Source: CAYJAD01 sp964372165 | GTDB taxonomy: Bacteria > Desulfobacterota > Desulfovibrionia > Desulfovibrionales > Desulfovibrionaceae | NCBI GenBank assembly: GCA_964372165.1 | Contig: CAYJPT010000065.1 | Coordinates: 1-12,376, forward strand | DNA: 12,376 nt | Reading direction: 5' to 3' | Shown: one piece after another, positions 6,065-12,376 of the stretch | Numbering within the stretch: the stretch's first letter is position 1 | How the letters are laid out: each line of letters opens with the position of its first letter | Notes under the pieces: generated by a model | Seen by the model: only the letters and a program-made list of their open reading frames with translations | The model's database searches: none | Told to the model about the DNA's origin: nothing | Position numbers and translations under genes: made by a program

Positions 6065-7999
6065 ATGACCGAAAATGCCCAAATTAATTCACAAGAGATT
6101 CTTGCAGACTTAAATAGCAATGATGCTGATAGAATTAGGCAAGCCGCTTTTGCTGCTGGTGAACTTGGCTTAACAGAGGGTATTGATGCACTTTTTATGC
6201 ATATTCAAAGCACTAATATTGGAGTGCAAGAGGCGGCTGAGTATGCTTTACGTAAAATTAGAGGCACTCAGACAATTCAAAAAATTCTACCTTTGCTCCG
6301 CAGTGAATCTCCATCGTTACGCAATATTTCTATGGATATTTTACGAGAAATTGGTAGTGACGATTTGACGTTGATTCAGCCTTTACTAAGGGATGTTGAC
6401 CCTGATTTGCGCATTTTCATGTCTGATATATTAGGTTATTCCAAAAGTCTGAAAGCTGTATCAATATTGTGCGAAGCCTTGCTTAAAGATCCTGAGGTTA
6501 ATGTGCGCTATCAAGCAGCCATGAGTCTTGGTATACTTGGTTATGCTGAAGCGCTTGATTCATTGCAAAAAGCTATGCATGACGAAGAGTGGGTACAATT
6601 TGCAGTGGTTGAGGCTTTGGTTAAAATTCGTGCTGAAGAAAGTGCAGGCATGTTGGTAAAGCACCTAGATCAGTGTTCTGACCTAGTAGCCTCTGTTATT
6701 ATTGAGGCTCTTGGTGAACTTAGGAACATTAAATCAGTACCATTGTTGCTGCGTTACCTTGAAAAAGCTAATGCGGTTTTATGCCATAAAGCTGTTAAGG
6801 CCATTGTGCAAATTCTTGGTGAGGGTTCGTTATCCTTACTATCTGCCAAAGACCAAGAGAGATTTAGAAAATTTCTTGGAACTGCCCTTGGTGATGAAGA
6901 TGAAAGTGTTCAACTTGCATGTCTAGCTGGCCTTGCAAGTGTAGGGGATGCAACTTCTTCGCAAGTAGTTTTGGATTTTTGTCTAGGCTTAACTTTCGAT
7001 CCAGAAGACGACGTATACATGGCTTCCATAAAAACTATTGCTGCCATAGGGTACAATGATACTTTTAATAGTTTTTTTAGCTCCAATGATGTAAAAACGA
7101 TTCATGTAGCTCTTGAAGCTTGTGAGCTCATGGAAAATATTGGCTGCATGGATTCACTTGAAAAGATTTTTTGGAATTTGGATCGTGACAATCAACGCTT
7201 AGCAACGCAATGCATGATTAAACATGCCGATGTAAAACATGGTCCTTTCATTTTGGATATTTTAGAGCGGCATGAAGATAGCGTTGTGCTTAAAAATGTT
7301 ATGCTTTGCCTTGGTATGAAAATACAATACGCTCCTGCGCAAGAAAAAATCTTTTCACTTCTGGAACATTATTATGATGATGTTAGAGAGGCAGCAATTG
7401 AAGCTTGTATTTATTTGCATACACCATCACTTGCAGAAAAATTTACAAAGTTGTTTGAAAGTACAGATGAAGAAAAACGTGTACTTGCCATCTATGCTTT
7501 ATTAAATTTTGGAGTTAAAGAAAACATAGATTTTGTCATGCGCGCTCTTGATGATGAAAGTGTAGCTGTGCGGCAATTGGCAGTTGAGTCTTTTGCAAGT
7601 CCTGATATTAATTTGCATGAATATGTTGGAACTTTGCTACACAAGCTAAAAGATCCTGAACATGATATACGCATGGCCGTTGTCGAAGTGCTTGGTGATA
7701 AACATGATGATACTTTAACACCTTATTTAATTAATGCTCTTGATGATGAAAATGAATGGGTATGCATAAGAGCGGTAGAGGCATTAAGCACATTAAAAAA
7801 TGATAATATAACACGACAGTTAATAGACTTATTAGATAATGCAACTTTAATGGTTACTTTTAAGATTATCGAAGCCTTGGCAGAAATTGGTGGCAATGTT
7901 GCTTTTGCTGCCCTTCTAAATCTTGTGTCACATGAAGATTTAGAAATACAACATGCTGCAACAGCAGCCATTGAAAAAATACAGGCAGGGCAAAATTAA
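6065..7999 (+). CDS. HEAT/PBS-lyase-type repeat protein between cheB and cheR
   Basis: The 644-residue protein consists almost wholly of alpha-helical HEAT-type repeats of roughly 31 residues. Each has a pattern such as D-x-x-[VL]-R-x-x-A-x-x-x-L-G followed by a second helix with LL-x-x-L. Examples are DPEVNVRYQAAMSLGILG (142-159), DDESVAVRQLAVESF (496-510) and HEDLEIQHAATAAIEKI (623-639). No catalytic motif, signal peptide or membrane segment is seen, so it is probably a cytoplasmic scaffold. The ATG at 6065 follows GAGAGG. One base separates its stop from the cheR ATG, so the genes are tightly coupled and a role in the same pathway is likely. HEAT_PBS proteins are known in other chemotaxis systems, for example Halobacterium OE2401F. 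Its partner here is unknown. Phycobilin lyase activity is not expected in this setting. Confidence 0.85.
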   Translation: MTENAQINSQEILADLNSNDADRIRQAAFAAGELGLTEGIDALFMHIQSTNIGVQEAAEYALRKIRGTQTIQKILPLLRSESPSLRNISMDILREIGSDDLTLIQPLLRDVDPDLRIFMSDILGYSKSLKAVSILCEALLKDPEVNVRYQAAMSLGILGYAEALDSLQKAMHDEEWVQFAVVEALVKIRAEESAGMLVKHLDQCSDLVASVIIEALGELRNIKSVPLLLRYLEKANAVLCHKAVKAIVQILGEGSLSLLSAKDQERFRKFLGTALGDEDESVQLACLAGLASVGDATSSQVVLDFCLGLTFDPEDDVYMASIKTIAAIGYNDTFNSFFSSNDVKTIHVALEACELMENIGCMDSLEKIFWNLDRDNQRLATQCMIKHADVKHGPFILDILERHEDSVVLKNVMLCLGMKIQYAPAQEKIFSLLEHYYDDVREAAIEACIYLHTPSLAEKFTKLFESTDEEKRVLAIYALLNFGVKENIDFVMRALDDESVAVRQLAVESFASPDINLHEYVGTLLHKLKDPEHDIRMAVVEVLGDKHDDTLTPYLINALDDENEWVCIRAVEALSTLKNDNITRQLIDLLDNATLMVTFKIIEALAEIGGNVAFAALLNLVSHEDLEIQHAATAAIEKIQAGQN

Positions 8000-8000
8000 T

Positions 8001-8882
8001 ATGTCAACACTACCTAAGCGATTACCTCTTTCCTTCAACAAGGAATTGAAGATTACTGATGAAGAGTTTTTGCAGTTGCGTGATTTTATTTATGAGCAAA
8101 GTGGTATTTTTATCAATGAAAATCGCAAATACTTAGTTGAGAATAGACTTAGTAATCGTATTAAAGAATTGAAGCTTAAGTCTTATTCTGAATATTATAA
8201 ATTTTTGCGTTTTGATGCCAGTAGACGTACCGAGCTTAATCGTTTGTTTGAGGTGGTAACAACCAATGAAACAAGCTATTATAGAAATCCGCCGCAATTA
8301 CGTGTTTTTCAAGAAAAAGTGCTTGCACAAACCATTGAAGCATGCCGTAAATCTGGGCGCAAAAGGCTGCGTATTTGGTCAGCTGGGTGTTCTACAGGTG
8401 AAGAACCGTATACCATAGGTATCATTTTGCACGAGGTGCTAAAGCAAGAAATATCTCAATGGGATATAAAAATTTCTGCCACTGACCTTTCAGAGGCAGT
8501 GCTTGCGGCGGCAAAAAAGGGTATTTACTCTGAATACACTTTGCGCACAACTCCAAAACCTATTGTGAGTAAATATTTTACGCAAAAAGATAAAACTTAC
8601 ACTATTTTACCTTCCGTTAAAAAACTTGTAGCCTTTAATCAAGTCAATTTAAATGATAGAATACAACTTTCAAGAGTTGAAAAATCACACATAGTTTTTT
8701 GCCGCAATGTAATTATTTATTTTAATGATGACATGAAAAAGCGTGTTATTAATGCTTTTTATGATAATCTTATGCCTGGTGGAGCTTTGCTTATTGGGCA
8801 TTCTGAATCATTGCACAATATAAGCCGTGCCTTTGTGCCGGAGCATTACACAGGAATAATTGTTTATCGTAAGCAAAGCTAG
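8001..8882 (+). CDS. cheR: Chemotaxis receptor methyltransferase CheR
   Basis: Transfers methyl groups from S-adenosylmethionine to receptor glutamates (EC 2.1.1.80), opposing CheB. It has 293 residues from ATG 8001. The N-terminal helical CheR domain (about 18-75) contains FIYEQSGIFINENRKYLVENRL. The catalytic domain has TNETSYYR (88-95), the SAM-binding WSAGCSTGEEPYT (126-138), ATDLS (160-164), FCRNVIIYF (233-241) and GHSESL (266-271). A longer reading frame opens at 7953 inside the HEAT gene, but those 16 residues are not CheR-like. The start at 8001 gives a normal N-terminus one base after the HEAT stop, with AGGCAGGG upstream. No TPR extension is present. parA-like follows 12 bases later. 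Confidence 0.95.
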   Translation: MSTLPKRLPLSFNKELKITDEEFLQLRDFIYEQSGIFINENRKYLVENRLSNRIKELKLKSYSEYYKFLRFDASRRTELNRLFEVVTTNETSYYRNPPQLRVFQEKVLAQTIEACRKSGRKRLRIWSAGCSTGEEPYTIGIILHEVLKQEISQWDIKISATDLSEAVLAAAKKGIYSEYTLRTTPKPIVSKYFTQKDKTYTILPSVKKLVAFNQVNLNDRIQLSRVEKSHIVFCRNVIIYFNDDMKKRVINAFYDNLMPGGALLIGHSESLHNISRAFVPEHYTGIIVYRKQS

Positions 8883-8894
8883 GACATATAGTTA

Positions 8895-9671
8895 ATGACT
8901 GCTAAAATAATTGCTATAGCTAATCAAAAAGGAGGAGTAGGTAAAACTACCACTACTTTGACTCTTGGTATGGCATTGGCAAGACAAGGCAAGCAAATAT
9001 TAATTTTAGATCTAGACCCACATGCTTGTGCTTCTTTGCACGTAAAATTATATCCTGAAGAGCAAGATGTTACCTTGCATGATTTATTATTAGCTGATCA
9101 AGAATATTGGCAGGCAATTTGGCAACGCTTAGCTCAACCCATAGGTGTAGAAAATTTACATTTTGCGGCTGGTAGTATTCGCCTTTCTGAGTTAGAACTT
9201 GATTTTCAAGATCGTAAAGGTAAAGGAATGGTGCTTGGCGAAGCTCTTTTACCTATAATAGGTCAATATGATTTTATATTAATTGATTGTCCTCCCCATG
9301 TAGGAATTTTGCTTGTAAATGCGCTGGTGGCATCAGATTTATTGATAATACCAATTCAAACAGATTTCTTAGCCCTGCATGGGCTTAAATTATTATTTGA
9401 TACCATACGCACCTTGAATAAGGTATTGCCAGAGCCTATACGCTATAAGACTTTACCTACCATGTATGATAAAAGGGCTCGTGCGTGTACCCGTGTATTA
9501 GAGTTGATGCGTTATAAAATGGGAGCATCCATGTTTGAAACTGTAATTGGCATTGATACACGCTTTAGAGAAGCAAGTGCCCTTGGTGCATCAATTTATG
9601 ATATAGCACCAGATACGCGCGGTGCTTTAGCCTATGAAGCCTTGAGCAAAGAAGTGTTAACATTATGGTAA
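8895..9671 (+). CDS. ParA/Soj-family ATPase of the chemotaxis cluster
   Basis: The 258-residue cytoplasmic P-loop ATPase has a deviant Walker A, QKGGVGKTTT, with signature K12 and catalytic-loop K17/T18. A Walker A' region LDLDPHACAS (38-47) replaces the usual DLDPQGNAT. Walker B is FILIDCPP (D131). C-terminal RFREASALGASIYDIAPD fits the Soj/ParA family. No parB or parS is nearby, so chromosome segregation is unlikely. Placement between cheR and a CheW-domain gene, with a 7-base overlap into the latter, parallels ParC of Vibrio and PpfA of Rhodobacter, ParA-type ATPases that position chemoreceptor arrays. Array positioning is therefore the favoured inferred role. An AGGA 10 bases ahead of the ATG is the likely ribosome site. 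An orphan Soj of other function cannot be excluded. Confidence 0.88.
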   Translation: MTAKIIAIANQKGGVGKTTTTLTLGMALARQGKQILILDLDPHACASLHVKLYPEEQDVTLHDLLLADQEYWQAIWQRLAQPIGVENLHFAAGSIRLSELELDFQDRKGKGMVLGEALLPIIGQYDFILIDCPPHVGILLVNALVASDLLIIPIQTDFLALHGLKLLFDTIRTLNKVLPEPIRYKTLPTMYDKRARACTRVLELMRYKMGASMFETVIGIDTRFREASALGASIYDIAPDTRGALAYEALSKEVLTLW

Positions 9672-10297
9672 AAACACCTGAACAATATTTTCAAGATCAA
9701 GACTTTGGCTTGCCAAATGCTGGTCAAAATAACGACTTAACTGCGGCTGAGCATTCCTTTTTGCAAAAATATGTGGGAGTTGAAGGCGCGAATGAACTTG
9801 GTATTGTACTTGGAGAAGGTGGTGTGGAGGTTCCTAATGTTCCTCCGCTTGAAGATGAACTTAGGGATAAAGACCATTTGCAAATGATTTTCTTCTTTGT
9901 TCAAGAGCAGCTATATACAATACCAATTGAAGCCGTACAAGAAGTTATCAAATTTATGCAACCCATGCGATTACCACTTACGCCAGACTATATGGCTGGT
10001 ATTATAAATTTACGTGGACGAGTTACTCCACTTTTACATCTTGAACAAATGCTATGTGTAAATCATGGTGAGGTAAATAAAGAGAGTTTTATTGTTGTAT
10101 GTCAACGTAAGGGTATACAACTTGGCGTTATTGTAGATAAAATACATACAATGAATACAGTAAGTAAAAATGATATTTCATGGAATGTTGAGGCTCAAAT
10201 TGGTTCAAATGCTGAATATCTTTGTGGAATATTGGATTATAATGACAAAATTTATGGCATAGTCTCTATTGATAAAATTGTGGACTTTATACTTTAG
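9665..10297 (+). CDS. CheW-domain coupling protein with N-terminal extension
   Basis: The 210-residue protein has a C-terminal CheW domain (about 71-208), the SH3-like fold that links CheA to receptors. It shows FFFVQEQLYTIPIEAVQEVI, the canonical GIINLRGRVTPLLHL (112-126), and LGVIVDKIHTM with a late GILDYNDKIYGIVSIDKI. The first 70 residues are an extra segment rich in acidic and Gly/Pro residues with a short predicted helix at TAAEHSFLQKYVG (26-38). Canonical CheW is about 150-170 residues. The start overlaps the parA-like gene by 7 bases without a strong ribosome site, implying coupled translation. The ParA/CheW-like pair resembles ParC/ParP of Vibrio, in which ParP has a CheW-like domain and an N-terminal ParC-binding part. 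Function as an ordinary CheW is equally possible. Confidence 0.88.
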   Translation: MVKTPEQYFQDQDFGLPNAGQNNDLTAAEHSFLQKYVGVEGANELGIVLGEGGVEVPNVPPLEDELRDKDHLQMIFFFVQEQLYTIPIEAVQEVIKFMQPMRLPLTPDYMAGIINLRGRVTPLLHLEQMLCVNHGEVNKESFIVVCQRKGIQLGVIVDKIHTMNTVSKNDISWNVEAQIGSNAEYLCGILDYNDKIYGIVSIDKIVDFIL

Positions 10298-10340
10298 CAT
10301 TTATTTTGTTATTTTTTTAATTTGGTTCAATTTAATTCTT

Positions 10341-10358
10341 GAGTGCAATTTTGTGCTC
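10341..10358 (+). promoter_or_regulatory. Small hairpin in the cheW-cheY gap
   Basis: GAGTGC (10341-10346) and GTGCTC (10353-10358) can pair over six positions, two of them G-U wobbles, around AATTTT. There is no T-tract after it, so it is not a terminator. It precedes the cheY ribosome site TGAGGT (10365-10370). The rest of the 78-base gap is T-rich without a recognised promoter. Confidence 0.25.
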
Positions 10359-10375
10359 ATAGTATGAGGTAACAT

Positions 10376-10744
10376 ATGAGTAAACACATCTTAGTAGTTG
10401 ACGACTCTAAAACCATTCGTAATCTTTTGGCTTTTGTAATGAAAGCAGAAGGGTTTAAGGTTACTACAGCTGAAGATGGATTGGATGGACTGGAAAAACT
10501 CTATAATGGAGCAGCTGTTGACCTGATTATTACTGATGTCAATATGCCACGCATGGATGGTTTTACTTTTATAAAAACTTTACGTGAGCAAGATGCGTAT
10601 CAAGATACTCCAATTATTGTACTTTCAACTGAAGGGCAAGAAAAGGATATCCAAGCAGGTATGAGCTTTGGGGCCAATTTATACATGGTAAAGCCAGCAC
10701 AGCCTGAAAAAATGGTGCGTAATATAAAGATGTTGCTCGGATAG
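10376..10744 (+). CDS. cheY: Chemotaxis response regulator CheY
   Basis: Single-domain receiver of 122 residues that carries the phospho-signal from CheA to the flagellar switch. The acid pocket is D9/D10 (VVDDSKTIR), the phospho-acceptor is D54 (ITDVNMPRMDG), the switch hydroxyl is S84 (VLSTEG), the aromatic switch residue is Y103 and the conserved lysine is K106 (YMVKPAQ). All are at the expected spacing. TGAGGT lies five bases before the ATG. It is 78 bases after the CheW-like gene and 67 before cheA. The end of its coding sequence, including the stop codon, contains a sigma-28-type promoter for cheA. Since several CheY homologues are usual in such genomes, motor binding is inferred rather than shown. 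Confidence 0.93.
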   Translation: MSKHILVVDDSKTIRNLLAFVMKAEGFKVTTAEDGLDGLEKLYNGAAVDLIITDVNMPRMDGFTFIKTLREQDAYQDTPIIVLSTEGQEKDIQAGMSFGANLYMVKPAQPEKMVRNIKMLLG

Positions 10745-10751
10745 CCGATAA
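10725..10751 (+). promoter_or_regulatory. Sigma-28 (FliA) promoter for cheA
   Basis: TAAAGATG (10725-10732), 11 bases, then GCCGATAA (10744-10751) matches the sigma-28 consensus TAAAGTTT-N11-GCCGATAA at 14 of 16 fixed positions, with exact spacing. It overlaps the last codons and the TAG stop of cheY. A transcript would start near 10758, leaving a leader of about 50 bases before the cheA ATG. The call is from sequence match only. Confidence 0.75.
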
Positions 10752-10811
10752 GGTAATATAACTGTGCTACTTTTGTTTATATTATATAACTTTTAGGCTT
10801 AAGGGTATGCT

Positions 10812-12376
10812 ATGAGTCAGGACTTTATGGATGCCGAATTATTTGCGGATTTTATTATCGAAGCGCGTGAGCATCTTGAAACTATTGAGCCCAATTTATT
10901 AGAACTTGAAAAGACACCTGATAATTTGGGATTGCTCAATGAAATTTTTCGTCCTATGCATTCGTTGAAAGGTGCATCGGGCTTTCTTGGCCTCAATCGC
11001 ATTAATCAACTTGCTCATAGGTGCGAAAATATTCTTGATGAATTACGCAATGGGAATATGGTCGTTACTTCAGGTATCATGGATGTTATTTTATCATCTA
11101 CAGATGCTTTGCGCCAAATGCTCGATAATCTAGAGCAAAACAATAGTGATGAAGGTGTACCAATTGAAGAAATTATTGTAGAAATTGATACACTTATGGA
11201 AAATAAAGGTGCTATTGCTGACGAGGTCGCAGCTGCTGAAGAAATGCCGGTAGAAGATGATGCTATAATAGACGATACACCTAATGAGAGTAATTCTAAC
11301 AGTGAAGAAGATAACCCAACTGAGGTAAATCTTGATTCCACTGTGGTAGAAGATATGCCTGCTTCCAACTCAGGGGAAGATGTAAACGCCATAAGCAATG
11401 CAGCTACTACAGAATTTGTTAAGATTAATAAGTCTCCAAAAGAATGGCTAGGCGACTCTCCGCGAAAAGAAGAATATAAATTAACAGCTTTTGGTGAAGG
11501 GCACCTTAAAGATTTTATTGATGAATCCACTGAAATTGTGGAAAGTCTTAATGCTGGCCTTTTGCATTTAGAGAGTGAGCCAGAGGGTCAAGATGACCTT
11601 ATTAATGACTTATTCCGTTTCTTCCACAACCTTAAAGGTAATAGTGGCATTATTGGATACCACGATTTAAATAGCCTTACACATGAAGCAGAAACGTTGC
11701 TCAACAATATTCGTAAAGGCGAGATGACCATTGGTCATGAGCTTATTGACTTGTTACTCTTTGTTGTTGATGTGATGGAAGTGTTGGTACTTGATATTGA
11801 TGCAGCCCAAGGTTCTGTTCAGCCACCTGATACGTCAGAGGTTTTGCATCAATTACGTGAAGCTTTGGCCGGTGGGGCGATTATGTTGCCTCGCAGTATG
11901 TATGAAGAGATTGCAAATGAAAGCACAACCGTAGAATCAAGTGAAGTTAATGAAGCCGTGGTTGAAACAGAGCCAGTAGCAGCTGAGTCAAGTACAGAAA
12001 TCGTAACACCAACAATCATTCCCGTTGGCACAGAGGATGATGACGTTACCATGTTTAGACAAACTGTGGCGCAACAAATGGAAATTATACGTGCAGCCAT
12101 GGAAACTTTAAAAGGTGATGGTAATCATAAACCTTCTATTGATGCAATTTTCCGTTCATTAACTGCAATTAAAAATGCATGTAACTTTATTAACTTACCA
12201 GATATTAAAGTTTATACTGAGCGTACAGCCGGCATTGTTGAGTCTGCACGTAGTTCGGGCATGGACTTCTCTTTAGTATTGGATATGCTGTCTCAAGAAG
12301 TTGATATTATAAAAGAGATGATTGATGCTGCAAATGTGGGCGGTGTAACTGAAACAGCAGAAGCCGCAAAGCCAGC
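10812..12376 (+). CDS. cheA: Chemotaxis histidine kinase CheA, N-terminal part (runs off the window)
   Basis: The frame is open from ATG 10812 to the window end (521 residues visible); AAGGGT at 10801-10806 is the ribosome site. The first HPt domain (about 5-110) has HSLKGASGF with phospho-acceptor H50. A linker of about 115 residues rich in Asp, Glu, Asn and Ser follows. The second HPt (about 225-335) has FFHNLKGNSGIIG with H272. After another acidic, Thr/Val-rich linker comes a third HPt-like helical bundle (about 410-508), in which IFRSLTAIKNACNFINLPDI aligns with the HPt core but T451 takes the place of the His. The dimerisation, ATPase and CheW-like domains should lie beyond the right edge. 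The full protein is likely much longer than a standard CheA of about 650 residues. Its role is to phosphorylate CheY and CheB in this cluster. Confidence 0.92.
   Translation, partial: MSQDFMDAELFADFIIEAREHLETIEPNLLELEKTPDNLGLLNEIFRPMHSLKGASGFLGLNRINQLAHRCENILDELRNGNMVVTSGIMDVILSSTDALRQMLDNLEQNNSDEGVPIEEIIVEIDTLMENKGAIADEVAAAEEMPVEDDAIIDDTPNESNSNSEEDNPTEVNLDSTVVEDMPASNSGEDVNAISNAATTEFVKINKSPKEWLGDSPRKEEYKLTAFGEGHLKDFIDESTEIVESLNAGLLHLESEPEGQDDLINDLFRFFHNLKGNSGIIGYHDLNSLTHEAETLLNNIRKGEMTIGHELIDLLLFVVDVMEVLVLDIDAAQGSVQPPDTSEVLHQLREALAGGAIMLPRSMYEEIANESTTVESSEVNEAVVETEPVAAESSTEIVTPTIIPVGTEDDDVTMFRQTVAQQMEIIRAAMETLKGDGNHKPSIDAIFRSLTAIKNACNFINLPDIKVYTERTAGIVESARSSGMDFSLVLDMLSQEVDIIKEMIDAANVGGVTETAEAAKP

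Noticed and set aside
7953..8000. Earlier start for cheR inside the HEAT gene
   Set aside because: The extra 16 residues are not CheR-like and overlap conserved HEAT coding. ATG 8001 follows the HEAT stop and has an upstream purine-rich site.
11015..11530. 171-residue open frame on the - strand inside cheA
   Set aside because: It lies wholly opposite cheA, translates to a Ser-rich low-complexity product caused by the acidic linker codons, and has no ribosome site or family signature.
1..12376. tRNA, rRNA, CRISPR array or insertion sequence
   Set aside because: No cloverleaf, no rRNA-like sequence, no regularly spaced direct repeats with unique spacers and no transposase were seen.

Overview
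This window is A+T-rich bacterial DNA with all genes on the + strand. It holds two functionally unrelated gene blocks separated by a long, very A+T-rich spacer. The gene content and order suggest a low-GC member of the Desulfovibrionaceae or a near relative. The evidence is a split-P glycine cleavage system plus a cheB / HEAT-repeat / cheR / parA-like / cheW-like / cheY / multi-HPt cheA cluster, which from memory resembles the cheA3-type cluster of Desulfovibrio vulgaris. That assignment is inferred from gene order and protein style and has not been checked by search.

Region 1 (1-4505) is a glycine cleavage operon: gcvT (aminomethyltransferase), gcvH (lipoyl carrier), gcvPA and gcvPB (the two halves of the PLP glycine decarboxylase). 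Together with a dihydrolipoamide dehydrogenase, which is not in the window, these convert glycine + THF + NAD+ to CO2, NH3, methylene-THF and NADH, or run in reverse. A perfect 13-bp hairpin lies just upstream of gcvT. The gcvH-gcvPA gap carries a 13-bp inverted repeat whose two arms can each also fold alone. A terminator-like hairpin follows gcvPB.

Region 2 (4442-4990) is a 549-nt spacer with no convincing gene. It holds the gcv terminator, an 81-nt nested inverted repeat, three copies of a GANTYCTGCAC motif and spaced ATATAAAATG repeats, and presumably the promoter of the downstream chemotaxis genes.

Region 3 (4991-12376) is a chemotaxis operon running off the right edge. CheB (methylesterase) and CheR (methyltransferase) set receptor methylation, and a 644-residue all-HEAT-repeat protein sits between them. 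A ParA-type ATPase overlaps a CheW-domain protein with a 70-residue N-terminal extension, a pairing reminiscent of the ParC/ParP array-positioning module. CheY and a large CheA follow. The visible 521 residues of CheA contain two HPt domains with phospho-accepting His and a third HPt-like domain in which Thr occupies the His position. A near-consensus sigma-28 (FliA) promoter overlaps the end of cheY and should give cheA its own flagellar-class transcription.

The most interesting points are the HEAT scaffold candidate, the ParA/CheW-like pair, the CheA with a degenerate third HPt, the sigma-28 promoter inside the operon, and the structured RNA/DNA elements in and around the gcv operon.
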